A stretch of 64,000 nucleotides of DNA, taken from assembly GCF_946479755.1 (NCBI RefSeq), contig NZ_CAMLHC010000004.1, forward strand, positions 62,001-126,000, given 5' to 3'. Positions 52,711 to 61,768 of the stretch are shown here, piece after piece. This DNA comes from an uncultured Chitinophaga sp. (GTDB lineage Bacteria; Bacteroidota; Bacteroidia; Chitinophagales; Chitinophagaceae). The translations under genes were made by a program, and so were the position numbers. The first letter of the stretch is position 1, and every line of letters starts with the position of its first letter. The notes under the pieces are model-generated. The model was not told the DNA's origin and did no database searches. It saw only the letters and a program-made list of their open reading frames with translations.

Positions 52711-53826
52711 ATGGCAGATCCGGTTATGCTGATAGAAGAAACGAACAGCCGCAATACCATGTATGCGGTGGTAGAACAGGACGACAGAGTAGCTTATTTT
52801 TACCTGTACCCTTCAGAACTGCTGGCTAACAAATATTCCCCGCGTCCCTGCTGGCTGCGTAACCTGAAGCCGGCGCCGGCGGACAAGGATGTGCAGGCGA
52901 TGGAAGAAGGCATGGCACCTATGCTGGAAGCCCGTTATTGTAATCATCCGGAAGGTAAAGCCCCGTTAGACCCCGGGCTGATCCGCATTGTATGGATGGA
53001 AGAGGGCGACGGCGCCGCCGTGATCTACGATGGTGAGCTGATGGCCGCTATACCCGGCTGGACGCTGTACACACAGGAACGTACCGTAGGATATGCTGCA
53101 GACTGCACCGGCGGCGGAGACGACAGCCTCATGTTCCCCCTGGGAACGCCCGCCACCAACCAGCTGCATAAAAAAGTAATGGGCGCCATGGCCTTCTGGG
53201 ACGACTGGTCTGATGAAACCAGTCAGACATGGGGTATCCTGCAACAACAATATCTCGATGCCTACGAGGCGCAACTGGGGCCCGTGGAAAAATATTACGC
53301 TATTGACGGCGGTCAGTGGCCTCCTATAGGCATGGCCCGTTTCGAGAAAGACGATGTCGTGTATTTCATGACGCTGGGCGTGAGCATCCGGCCCATGCCA
53401 TGGGTGGAAATGCTGTACAACGACAAGGCGGCCGGTTTCCGCCGCATGGAAATTGGTATTGCCATCAACAAAAAAGACTTCGACGAAAAAACGATGATGA
53501 ACCTGGCAGGGATGGTTTCCGGTCTGGCTGACAGGCCGTGGAAACAAATGACCTGGCTGGGGGAGGGGCATACTATCAGCTTCAGCGAGCTGCCGGCTCC
53601 TTACGAAAGCCTGGTGCTGTCTGCCGCGCTGTATAACGGACCTGCCTTCCAGATGCCGCTTATCTACAACGATCCGGTGAACCTCTACTGGGCGTCGCCG
53701 ATCACCAAAGCGGAAAGGTTGTTTGCGCATGAACAACCCAATGGCGGCTATGTGCTGCTGGAAAAAATGATCAACAACGGTATCAATCACATTATTCAAT
53801 CCCGGGAGGAAGTAGTGGCCGGTTAA
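52711..53826 (+). CDS. Probable suppressor-of-fused (SUFU)-domain protein
   Basis: The 371-residue product has no signal peptide. The C-terminal half (about 190-365) resembles bacterial SUFU-domain proteins: WPPIGMARFEKDDVVYFMTLGVS near 208, a MEIGIAI beta segment near 248, and the C-terminal YWASPITKAERLFA, which matches the family's W..PIT..ER.FA pattern. The N-terminal half (about 1-180) is unassigned. Bacterial SUFU proteins are often polymorphic-toxin immunity proteins, but no toxin gene is adjacent. Its stop shares TTAA with the stop of the convergent gene at 53823. Confidence 0.65.
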   Translation: MADPVMLIEETNSRNTMYAVVEQDDRVAYFYLYPSELLANKYSPRPCWLRNLKPAPADKDVQAMEEGMAPMLEARYCNHPEGKAPLDPGLIRIVWMEEGDGAAVIYDGELMAAIPGWTLYTQERTVGYAADCTGGGDDSLMFPLGTPATNQLHKKVMGAMAFWDDWSDETSQTWGILQQQYLDAYEAQLGPVEKYYAIDGGQWPPIGMARFEKDDVVYFMTLGVSIRPMPWVEMLYNDKAAGFRRMEIGIAINKKDFDEKTMMNLAGMVSGLADRPWKQMTWLGEGHTISFSELPAPYESLVLSAALYNGPAFQMPLIYNDPVNLYWASPITKAERLFAHEQPNGGYVLLEKMINNGINHIIQSREEVVAG

Positions 53827-55727
53827 CGGCCACTACCCGCTCCGGCGAAAATGCCGGGCGATAGTTTTTTCAACGCCGCAGCCGCGGCAGGTTTCAGTAA
53901 AATATAACGTTGATATCTATACAAATCTTCCCTGTATGCCAGCTGGTAAAGGCGGAAGGGCGATCCCTGTTTGCCCAGCACTCCGTTGATAACGGCACGT
54001 GCGTTCGCATTTTCTATCTCCTCCGGAACAGTTAACCGGAACTGACGGGTGCGCAGCCGTTGTAACGCCGCCTGTGTACGCGGTACAAGGCTTTGCGGCT
54101 CCGCTGCGCTGCTGAAACAGGCAGGGGAGAAGGTCAGCGCATCCTCATAGGCAACGGGGTTTTGTTCCCGTATGGAGGCCTGTAACAGGGTGGTGTCCTG
54201 CTGGGAAAATATGCCCTGGCTCCGGCAAAGCGTTACAAGCGAATCGATCTGCGGCCTGGTCAACCGGCTGGCGGTGTCAAAATACTGGTGCGGGTATACG
54301 GCGTAGTCGTAATCACCGGGGCTGCCGTTGTAGCAGCCTTCTATGCGGTCAAACAGGTAGGGCGACTGTAACAGTTCCGCCTGTTGTTGGTTGAGCAATG
54401 CGAGGTAGACGGTATCGGGCTGCAATGGCTCATAGCCGGTAAAGCGGTTGGGCGTGATAAAATAAAAGCGCCGCAGGTCATGCTGATCTTCCAGGTAGTG
54501 ATTGAGGAATTGGAGGTTCTCCGGCCGTATCCACGATTCGAATTCTTTTTCGTCGATGGTTTCGCGGTACAGGCGGCCGTTGAGCAGCAGGGTGGCGGAC
54601 AGTATCTTGGCCGACCGGCTGAGGGCCAGCTCTGCCTGGTAAGGATATAATCCGTCGGCATCGGGCTGGGCTTTTTGCACCCGTATATCCGTTACCGTTA
54701 AAGGAAACAGCTGCCGGGATATTTTATCGGTCACCCTTTGGTACAGCGCCCGGATAGCCGCTACCGGTATCTGGCCATAGGCATGCTGCGGTACCAGGTC
54801 GTACGGTTGAATGTCGGTGGCGGTATAGAGCGGTACGGCGGTTGGGCTGGCAGAGAGGATATCATCCGAAGACAGCAGCGTGCCGGGCTTGTAGTGGGCG
54901 ATAATCTGCTGCTTTCCGGCTTCGTTGATCAGCCCCGTTTGTTGCAGCGTATCGAGGCGCAGCAGCTGCTGTTGTTTCAGATAAGGGTACTTATCCAGGT
55001 AGGTGATGTATTTCCCCAGGTCCCGCAGGGCATTTGTATGGCTGACAGACCCGTAGATATTTTTCCCGTTATGATAATAGACATCGATCACCGAATCGGT
55101 TTCCGGGAGGAAACCTGCCTGACGGAAAAGTTTGGCCCAACGCAGGTAAGGAGCATAGGTGGCCACCCTTTCCTGTTGAGCTGCCGGCGTATCTGTCTGA
55201 TCGCTGACCGCCAGTTCGATGGTGCTGTCTTCCATGTAGGGCGCCATCGCAGGGCCGAACCAGTTTTGCAGCCGGGTGGTGACGATGTCGCTGCTGTCGT
55301 AGTTAGACCGGTAGTAGTCGGCCGAATAGATCAGAAAGTCGAAAAGGTCATGCCGGGAGGGAAACTGTCCGGAGAGAAAACGGGCTTCGGCAAACTCGTT
55401 GTCATGCCCTGACCAGGGGTATTGGCCGATGGCGGCCAGGGAGTCCAGCACGGCCGGTAATATGCGGGTTTGGCCCGGAAGGATGTCCAGGAAATCGGCT
55501 CCCAACACAAAGACAGCCTGCGTCGGTATCTGCGTTTTATCGAGTCCCTGGTACAGTTGGAGGGGCTGGCCTCCGGCAAACCGGAGCAGCTCTTCCTGGC
55601 CGGCAGGTGTTAAAATTTCCAGTTGTCCCAGTCTGCGGGCCATGTCGGCAACGGTGGAAAGTGGCAGCTGCTGGGCGTTGGCGGTAATGCGGCTAACAAA
55701 TAACAATACAAACAGTAGGTATCTCAT
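53823..55727 (-). CDS. Unknown secreted 634-residue protein
   Basis: Not recognised. The N-terminus is a signal peptide (MRYLLFVLLFVSRITANAQQ) without a lipobox, so it is probably periplasmic or secreted. The rest is soluble, rich in Tyr, Leu and Gln, with helical stretches (LKQQQLLRLDTLQQTGLI near 260) and no known catalytic motif. There are few cysteines. It converges on the SUFU-like gene with a four-base overlap of stop codons and is divergent from the ECF sigma at 55891. Confidence 0.75.
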   Translation of the reverse strand: MRYLLFVLLFVSRITANAQQLPLSTVADMARRLGQLEILTPAGQEELLRFAGGQPLQLYQGLDKTQIPTQAVFVLGADFLDILPGQTRILPAVLDSLAAIGQYPWSGHDNEFAEARFLSGQFPSRHDLFDFLIYSADYYRSNYDSSDIVTTRLQNWFGPAMAPYMEDSTIELAVSDQTDTPAAQQERVATYAPYLRWAKLFRQAGFLPETDSVIDVYYHNGKNIYGSVSHTNALRDLGKYITYLDKYPYLKQQQLLRLDTLQQTGLINEAGKQQIIAHYKPGTLLSSDDILSASPTAVPLYTATDIQPYDLVPQHAYGQIPVAAIRALYQRVTDKISRQLFPLTVTDIRVQKAQPDADGLYPYQAELALSRSAKILSATLLLNGRLYRETIDEKEFESWIRPENLQFLNHYLEDQHDLRRFYFITPNRFTGYEPLQPDTVYLALLNQQQAELLQSPYLFDRIEGCYNGSPGDYDYAVYPHQYFDTASRLTRPQIDSLVTLCRSQGIFSQQDTTLLQASIREQNPVAYEDALTFSPACFSSAAEPQSLVPRTQAALQRLRTRQFRLTVPEEIENANARAVINGVLGKQGSPFRLYQLAYREDLYRYQRYILLKPAAAAALKKLSPGIFAGAGSGR

Positions 55728-55890
55728 GCTTACAATGGTAAAATGCTGACCGAAGATAATGTTTTAATCAGAGGGAGATAACATATAAATAATTCTTTGA
55801 AAATGAATTTCTTTAAATTTAATTGGAAAATGTTGTAACGAAACTGCCGGTCCGGATACTAATCAGGAAAATGTACTAAAGCAATCCATC

Positions 55891-56394
55891 TTGAAAAACA
55901 GGGAACAGGAATTTCTGGCACATATAGAAACGAACAAGGGGATCATTCACAAGATCTGTAAGATGTATATGGATACTGCTGATGATCAACAGGACCTGTT
56001 CCAGGAAATTGTGTATCAGCTGTGGAAGTCCTATGGTTCCTTTCAGGAGCAGAGCCGTTTTTCTACCTGGATGTACCGGGTGGCGCTGAATACGGCGATC
56101 GTGTTCTTTAAAAAAGAGCGGCGGCAGCTGCAGACTTCGGATGTGATGCCGGAACACCTGGCAGAGGAGGAGCAGCGCGCTTCCGAGAAGGAGCTGCAGT
56201 TGTATCATTTCTACAAGGCAGTACAGCAGTTGGAAAGGGTGGAGAAGGCGATGATATTCTATCACCTTGAAAACTATTCTCACCGGGAGATTGCGGATAA
56301 TCTTGGTATTTCTGAAGGTAATGCGCGGGTAAAGCTCAACCGGGCCAAAACAACATTAAAAGAACTGATAAAACAACAAGGCTATGAATTTTGA
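55891..56394 (+). CDS. ECF RNA polymerase sigma factor, TTG start
   Basis: The 167-residue ECF sigma has region 2 (about 15-85, with ICKMYMDTADDQQDLFQEIVYQLW and FSTWMYRVALNTAI) and region 4 (about 110-160, with MIFYHLENYSHREIADNLGISEGNARVKL). The natural N-terminus KNREQEFLAHIETNKGII is reached only from the TTG at 55891; no in-frame ATG precedes residue 26, so a TTG start is likely. It overlaps the downstream membrane-protein gene by 11 bases, so they are co-expressed. It belongs to a different ECF group from the FecR-linked sigmas. Confidence 0.92.
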   Translation: MKNREQEFLAHIETNKGIIHKICKMYMDTADDQQDLFQEIVYQLWKSYGSFQEQSRFSTWMYRVALNTAIVFFKKERRQLQTSDVMPEHLAEEEQRASEKELQLYHFYKAVQQLERVEKAMIFYHLENYSHREIADNLGISEGNARVKLNRAKTTLKELIKQQGYEF

Positions 56395-56998
56395 TGATAT
56401 ACAGTCATTGTGGAATAAAGACGACGGTGGAAAAGGGATGGTAGTGCCTGATAGTATGGAGAAGATAAAGGCGGCGCATCACCCGGTGGATAAGATCCGG
56501 AAGACGATGCGGCATGAAGCGCGGACGCAGCTGTTGGTGGTTATACTGGCGGGATTTTGGGGACGATATATGGAAACAGCGATCATGTCGGTGATTTATT
56601 ATTGCCTGTATGGTGTGATGATTGCTACCTGCGTGTATTATTCCTATCGTTTTTACCGGTTCTACCGGCGGCTGGGCGCATCTGTATTATCTGCCAGGGA
56701 ACATTTGTATGAAGTGTATTATGATATACAACTGCATATAGAAATGTACCGCTCGTGGACGTATGCGCTGATGATGCTGGCGTTGGGGCTGGCTACTACC
56801 TTTATATTAACGAAGCCGGGATTTATGGATACGGTAGGTACGGCTGTCAGCGCCTGGATGGTATTTAAAATAGTGACAGTTTTTATCGTGGTTATCGGAT
56901 GGTGTGTGGTGGCTACCGAGATATGGATAAGGATGTGCTATGGCAAGTATCTGAAAGAGATAAAAAAGATAAAGGATGAGTTGAAAGAAGATATATGA
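56384..56998 (+). CDS. Membrane protein encoded with ECF sigma (probable anti-sigma or partner)
   Basis: The 204-residue product starts MNFDDIQSLWNKDD, an N-terminal motif common to small proteins coded after this ECF group. It has four hydrophobic helices (about 48-68, 72-93, 128-148 and 160-185) and a middle basic/aromatic stretch YRFYRFYRRLG followed by SAREHLYEVYYDIQLHIEMYRSW. The start overlaps the sigma stop. A role as anti-sigma factor is inferred from position. A paralogue with the same YRFY...REHLY...HIEMYRS core begins at 63685. Confidence 0.8.
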   Translation: MNFDDIQSLWNKDDGGKGMVVPDSMEKIKAAHHPVDKIRKTMRHEARTQLLVVILAGFWGRYMETAIMSVIYYCLYGVMIATCVYYSYRFYRFYRRLGASVLSAREHLYEVYYDIQLHIEMYRSWTYALMMLALGLATTFILTKPGFMDTVGTAVSAWMVFKIVTVFIVVIGWCVVATEIWIRMCYGKYLKEIKKIKDELKEDI

Positions 56999-57019
56999 AA
57001 CAATCGGTTGCGATAGTAG

Positions 57020-57056
57020 TTTCCCGTTAATCATCGGTTAACGGGAAATTTTTTTT
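57020..57056 (+). terminator. Rho-independent terminator
   Basis: Perfect 11-bp arms (57020-57030 and 57038-57048) are followed by eight T. It ends the sigma/membrane-protein transcript. Confidence 0.88.
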
Positions 57057-57262
57057 AATGGCTGTGTGTTAGTATGGTAGCGGTTTTGGGGCGCCTGTGA
57101 CCGGATGTGATAAAGAGATGTTAAAAGAATTTTAAAATGATGATGATGGTCATCTCTACGAAATTTAAATAGCTCTAATATTGTGTCATAAACCTTGATA
57201 AAAGAATGCGCATTTCATCATTCAGGTTGCTGTTTTCTCAAAACTTTTAAACCCAAAAAAAA

Positions 57263-57856
57263 ATGAAAAAGCTATTATTGTCTGCAGCTTTTGCAATCGC
57301 TGCTTTAGCAGGTTACGCGCAATCAGGATCTGCTCCTGTTTCTCCCAACAACAACTCATACCCCAACCCGGGCCCTGGTCTCTCTGATTGTGCAACAGTG
57401 CTCGTTTGCCTTGAATTGAAAAATATCATCGAAATTTGCCCTCCAATTGATGTGATGTGTGCAAAATTCGAATGCAAGGAAGATTATAACTGCGGTGAAG
57501 AACTTGAAGATTTCTATGGTCACAAAACCAGCAATTTCACTGTTAGCTCCAACAGGAATTTTAACGTTACCATCAAATCTTCTTCTCCTAATTTCCTGTA
57601 TGTAGGTAGCGGTGTAGGCAACACTATCATGCCCAGCACTGTACTGAAATACAATCTGCACAGCAACGGCACCGGTGGTACCAATGCCACTCCGATGACC
57701 TGGAACCCGCTGACAGTAGCTGCTGCTCCGCTGATCAACTGTGGTACACATGGCTGCAACAGACCTTTCTCCCTGAAGTTCAAAGCTGATCCGGGATGGG
57801 ACTTTGCTGCAGGTAGCTACGGTATTGGTGTAATTCTGACTGCAACACAGTTATAA
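57263..57856 (+). CDS. Small cysteine-rich secreted protein, pilin-like (candidate fibre subunit)
   Basis: The 197-residue product has a clear signal peptide (about 1-19, ending GYAQ). The mature protein carries eight cysteines, six of them between about residues 43 and 77, and a beta-rich second half. Segments NFTVSSNRNFNVTIKSS (near 93) and the C-terminal AAGSYGIGVILTATQL resemble the strand pattern of chaperone-usher and DUF4402-type pilins, which end in a G.Y...V...TQ strand. Identification as a pilin is an inference from this pattern and from the usher-like and PapD-like genes downstream. It could also be a secreted beta-sandwich protein of other use. Confidence 0.7.
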   Translation: MKKLLLSAAFAIAALAGYAQSGSAPVSPNNNSYPNPGPGLSDCATVLVCLELKNIIEICPPIDVMCAKFECKEDYNCGEELEDFYGHKTSNFTVSSNRNFNVTIKSSSPNFLYVGSGVGNTIMPSTVLKYNLHSNGTGGTNATPMTWNPLTVAAAPLINCGTHGCNRPFSLKFKADPGWDFAAGSYGIGVILTATQL

Positions 57857-57875
57857 TACCTGAGATTGGACGCTC

Positions 57876-57907
57876 AAGTAAGCCTTTTCAACGGAGAAGG
57901 CTTACTT
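57876..57907 (+). terminator. Terminator-like hairpin between pilin-like and usher-like genes
   Basis: 14-base arms (57876-57889 and 57894-57907, one wobble) with loop AACG follow the pilin-like stop by 19 bases. There is no T run. Partial read-through would give more subunit than usher mRNA. Confidence 0.65.
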
Positions 57908-57935
57908 GCTCCCAAGCTCGCTGCCGGATATTTGT

Positions 57936-58022
57936 TGGATGTTTTATGTTGGATGTTACCTCAGATAATTGGATGTTACCTCAGCAAGCTGGATGTGCCC
58001 CGAAAGATATTATGTTGGATGG
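57936..58022 (+). repeat. Short TGGATGT repeats ahead of the usher-like gene
   Basis: TGGATGT begins at 57936, 57950, 57970 and 57990, with a variant TGGATGG at 58016. The stretch 57949-57988 is a 20-bp unit nearly twice repeated (TTGGATGTTACCTCAG is exact in both). Confidence 0.6.
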
Positions 58023-58046
58023 ACCCCTTTTACCCCTGTCAGCCAG

Positions 58047-60776
58047 ATGAAACTATCGTTACCCCCCATGTTGTGCATTTTATGGCATCTCTGTTGTAAT
58101 GCTTACAGTCCGTATGTTTTCGGGCAGGGAGTTGCCGGTTTTGTTGTAACGCTGAAAGATTCGCTGGCTGCTAATAAGGATAGCCGCTTCCTGTATAATC
58201 ATATCCGGATTACCAATAAGTACCATCAGGCAGAATCCTTCCAGTTATCGGTGACGGTCCCGGACGGCTGGCGGTTGATGTCTCCTGCAAAACCCTTGTC
58301 CAAAGTGCTGGAGCCGGATCAATCGGAGGTAGTGCCTGTTGTACTGATGCGGCAGCAGAATGCGCCGGCGCTCTGGAAGCCGGTACAGGTGCAGGTAGAT
58401 GCAAAGGCTTACCGGTTTTATGTAAAAGCGGAACCCATCTGTGAATTTTCTGTTACCCCTATTACCAGTGTTATCCAGTTAAGAGGCCAGGAGAAAGACT
58501 TTAAGGTTACGCTCCGGGTGAGGAACACCGGTACCGTTCCCGGAGCTTATCTGGCCAATATCAGGAACCGCAATCTTGATATCAACAGTACCGAAAAATT
58601 TTGGTTAAAGCCTGGCAGAGACACGGTGTATTCTTTTTCCTATCATTTGAAGGACAAGGCGCTGAGCATGCTCAAAACGGAGAAGCTGCAGATCAACGTG
58701 GAAGATACCGCAGGCGTAGGATATATGCACTACGCTACCCTGGAGAGAGTGCAGCATGAGAGAATAGAAAAAGAGTCGCCCTATATTACCTTTCCGCTCT
58801 GGCTTGAGACAGGCGTCATGATATGGGGAAAGCAGGTTAGTTACTATGGTGGTATGCACGGTGAGATCCCCATTGGTGACAACAAGCTTTCCTTCTTTTA
58901 TCGCACTAAACAATACGGCCTCGGTAACAATCTTGAACAAAATGTTTTGGGTTTTAATTACCGGACAAAAAACTGGGACCTCTATCTCGGACATATGAGC
59001 GATATCAAATATTTCTTTTCTTATGGCAACGGCGGCAAATTTACGTATCGGCCCAAAGCCAATATGGAGTTCTCCGTCAGCGCCACCAAACATAGTAATG
59101 TGCTGACATCGTTTACCAACGACAATATTACGATGACAGCCAAATACCCGGTCGGAAAGATGGTCATGCTGCAAGGGATTGCCGGGGATGTAGACCACCT
59201 GCAGCGGCGGCAGTCTTATCTTTTCAATAACGAGTTACAGTTGTTCAACACACCAAAGCTGCTGTTGTCTGTCAGTGCCGGCGCCGGTATGGATTTCTTC
59301 GCGGCGAAGGTGCCGGGCTTTCCCGACAAACCGGGGGCGGCGCTGGGCTATAATTTCGCCTGGCACGCTAAAAGGATCGATTTCTCCAGTCTGGTACAGT
59401 ATTACAGTGACTATTTCCCTGGCCTGAACAAAGGACTGATGTATCACTTTCACGATTTCAGCTGGAAATTCGGCAACAACGCACTGGGTGCTTTTTACCA
59501 GTACAACCGTTCCGGTGTGAACACCCTCCGGGATACGGTCTACAGCTCAGACGCGTTTAAGTTCAACATCGCCAAATATGGCCTGAAGTACAGCCATGGC
59601 TTCAAGAATGGCTCCTTCTCCCTCAGCGGCGGCCTGTTGCGGCAAAGTATAGCATTGGGCAGTACCATGCCTGATTATATGTTCGGTGAGATGTATGTGA
59701 GACAGCAGGCGGGCAAAAAATTCAGTTTCTATCTGAATTCCATTAGCGGATATAACGGTTCATACGGGACAGATAAAAAGGCTGTCTTCCTGACCAATAC
59801 AAACATGTCACTTGCTTACCGGTTCTTCGGACTGAAAGGTAATTACATGCAACAACCGGTGTTTGACCAGACATCCGAAAAGAATTTTCTGCGATATATA
59901 CAAACGATGCTGGCAGGCCCGTATATGACGTTTACATTGTGGAAGAAGGTGAGAACAAATGTCTATTACAATTTCTCCAAATCGTTGTACGATGACAGGG
60001 TGTATCACCAGGTGGGCGGTAATGTGATGTACAGCAATTCCGGGAAGGGGCTGGATTTCAGCGCCTCCGCGATGGTGCCCCTGGAGAGTGGCAGCCTTAC
60101 GCCCAATGGACTGAACGAAAAGTACGTGAGCATATCAATGACTAAAAAGTTTAATGTGCCATTGATTTTCAGAAAAAAATACTTCACCCTGAACCTTTTA
60201 CCATTTTTTGATGTTAATGCTAACGGAACCAAGGAAGCCGGAGAACAGCTTATCCCTAATCTGCAGATCAATATCAACAGTATTCCCTTTATCTCAGATG
60301 AAAGAGGCGCTATCTCCTATCGCAATATCACCCCAGGAAATTACAAATTGGATTTTGGTAGCGCTAACAACGTACGAGGCGTAGTACCCGCTTCCGGCTT
60401 GTCCCAGACTGTTCCAGTGAACAAAGACCGGACTGTTTTCATCCCCTTCAAGCGGAGCCGGGTGATTACAGGGAGGATCGTGATCAGCTCGGATTCTCTG
60501 GCCAGGAGTAATTTCCCTCGCAGCAATATAAAAGTAATCGCAACAGACAGTACAGGCATGCTGTATAGCACGCTGACTGACGACATGGGCAGTTATTTTC
60601 TGAACGTGCCAGCCGGCAAATATGCTGTGTCGCTGAACCCCGAGGCGTTCAATGATAAAATAAGGCCCAGGGTGATGTCCTGCGCGGTAGACGTAGGTCT
60701 CCGCCTGGAAGGCACGGCCGATTTCGAGATCGTTGACAGGAGCAGGGTGGTGAGAATGTTTAAAACACACAAATAA
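58047..60776 (+). CDS. Large outer-membrane barrel protein with flanking Ig-like domains (usher-like)
   Basis: The product is 909 residues from the ATG at 58047. A signal peptide (about 1-26) is followed by two Ig/NEW3-like domains (about 27-130 and 130-245, e.g. VTLRVRNTGTVPGAYLANI), then a long beta-barrel-like region with alternating aromatic strands (about 255-755), an SdrD_B/prealbumin-like domain (about 758-830, FFDVNANGTKEAGEQLIPNL) and a carboxypeptidase-regulatory-like domain (about 835-905). The order of domain, barrel and C-terminal beta domains recalls fimbrial ushers, but a classical plug or PapC signature is not visible. The frame opens 78 bases upstream; the Met at 58047 gives the signal peptide. 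Confidence 0.75.
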   Translation: MKLSLPPMLCILWHLCCNAYSPYVFGQGVAGFVVTLKDSLAANKDSRFLYNHIRITNKYHQAESFQLSVTVPDGWRLMSPAKPLSKVLEPDQSEVVPVVLMRQQNAPALWKPVQVQVDAKAYRFYVKAEPICEFSVTPITSVIQLRGQEKDFKVTLRVRNTGTVPGAYLANIRNRNLDINSTEKFWLKPGRDTVYSFSYHLKDKALSMLKTEKLQINVEDTAGVGYMHYATLERVQHERIEKESPYITFPLWLETGVMIWGKQVSYYGGMHGEIPIGDNKLSFFYRTKQYGLGNNLEQNVLGFNYRTKNWDLYLGHMSDIKYFFSYGNGGKFTYRPKANMEFSVSATKHSNVLTSFTNDNITMTAKYPVGKMVMLQGIAGDVDHLQRRQSYLFNNELQLFNTPKLLLSVSAGAGMDFFAAKVPGFPDKPGAALGYNFAWHAKRIDFSSLVQYYSDYFPGLNKGLMYHFHDFSWKFGNNALGAFYQYNRSGVNTLRDTVYSSDAFKFNIAKYGLKYSHGFKNGSFSLSGGLLRQSIALGSTMPDYMFGEMYVRQQAGKKFSFYLNSISGYNGSYGTDKKAVFLTNTNMSLAYRFFGLKGNYMQQPVFDQTSEKNFLRYIQTMLAGPYMTFTLWKKVRTNVYYNFSKSLYDDRVYHQVGGNVMYSNSGKGLDFSASAMVPLESGSLTPNGLNEKYVSISMTKKFNVPLIFRKKYFTLNLLPFFDVNANGTKEAGEQLIPNLQININSIPFISDERGAISYRNITPGNYKLDFGSANNVRGVVPASGLSQTVPVNKDRTVFIPFKRSRVITGRIVISSDSLARSNFPRSNIKVIATDSTGMLYSTLTDDMGSYFLNVPAGKYAVSLNPEAFNDKIRPRVMSCAVDVGLRLEGTADFEIVDRSRVVRMFKTHK

Positions 60777-60800
60777 AGTTAAACCCCAAATACCATGATT

Positions 60801-60845
60801 ATGAAAAAGCTGAGATTAATTTGTTTAAGTATACACCCTATTTAG
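60801..60845 (+). other. Aborted mini-ORF with signal-peptide-like start and GTATACACC repeats
   Basis: ATG at 60801 (or 60795) encodes MKKLRLICLSIHPI then TAG. It looks like the start of a lost secreted-protein gene or a leader peptide. GTATACACC occurs at 60829-60837 and again at 60846-60854. The surrounding 227-base gap (60777-61003) holds nothing else recognised. Confidence 0.4.
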
Positions 60846-61003
60846 GTATACACCATAAGTCTTGATAGCTCTATCCTGATGATAACCCCGAAAGAAAACA
60901 CCATCTCTTTCAAGAAAATTTAACCATATCCTTTTACCCGACCGTTTCCCCAAAAACGCGTTAGTATGTATGTCATTGTCATGTCCCAATTAATTGCAGA
61001 AAG

Positions 61004-61741
61004 ATGAAAAAGGTAATGTTCATTGAAGAGGAAGCTGATTGTAAACATTCATTAACCCCGGTTATGCATGCTTTTAACCCTGTTACTACTGTAGACGAGC
61101 TGCTGAAAGCGCAGATCGACGACGGCAACGTAATCAGTATTAAAAAGAAACGTATCATTTATGCAGAAGGGAAAACCGCAGCCTCCATTTTTTATATCCT
61201 CAAAGGCAAAGTGAAAACCAGTAAATGGAATGAAGAGGGAAAAGAGCTCATCACGGGCCTGTATCATGAAGGCGATTTTATCGGGTTCAACGCCCTGCTG
61301 GATGGCGGCAGGTACCGTGAAACCGCCGAGGTCATCGAAGATGCTGAACTTGTTATTATTTCCCGTACCGACCTGGAGCTTCATTTCGAATACAACAGCG
61401 GCTTTCTGCGCAAATTCCTGGACATCCTCGCCGGCAACATCGCCGAAAAGCAGGAGCAGATGCTCCGGATGGCCTACAGCCCCCTGCGCAAGAAAGTAGC
61501 AGAAGCGCTGCTGATCACGTGCAAAAAGTACAATCCGTCCAACCAGGGCGAGTTCAGTATGAACATCAGCCGCTGTAACCTGGCCGCATTGGCAGGCGTG
61601 GCGAAAGAGTCCCTGATCAGGACGCTCAGTGATCTGCGTGATGAAAATATCATCAGCATCAGGGATGGAAAAATTATTATAACAGATATCAGAAAGCTGG
61701 AACACCTGATTTATTGCTCAGACGGAAAACCCAATATCTAA
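61004..61741 (+). CDS. Crp/Fnr-family transcriptional regulator
   Basis: The 245-residue product has an N-terminal cyclic-nucleotide-binding-like domain (about 25-150, with IIYAEGKTAASIFYILKGKVKTSK and ITGLYHEGDFIGFNAL) and a C-terminal winged helix (about 165-235, with SRCNLAALAGVAKESLIRTLSDLRDENIIS). There is no Fnr-type N-terminal cysteine cluster (only one Cys near residue 13), so oxygen sensing through Fe-S is unlikely. The PapD-like gene follows by 27 bp and is probably co-transcribed, which makes this a candidate regulator of the fibre locus. Confidence 0.9.
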   Translation: MKKVMFIEEEADCKHSLTPVMHAFNPVTTVDELLKAQIDDGNVISIKKKRIIYAEGKTAASIFYILKGKVKTSKWNEEGKELITGLYHEGDFIGFNALLDGGRYRETAEVIEDAELVIISRTDLELHFEYNSGFLRKFLDILAGNIAEKQEQMLRMAYSPLRKKVAEALLITCKKYNPSNQGEFSMNISRCNLAALAGVAKESLIRTLSDLRDENIISIRDGKIIITDIRKLEHLIYCSDGKPNI

Positions 61742-61768
61742 CCTGTCATCATCAAATGCTACCGTGCT

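Noticed and set aside
57866..58046. Open frame covering the TGGATGT repeats and upstream extension of the usher-like gene
   Set aside because: The encoded peptide is Trp/Cys/Pro-rich without a start context; the Met at 58047 gives a normal signal peptide.
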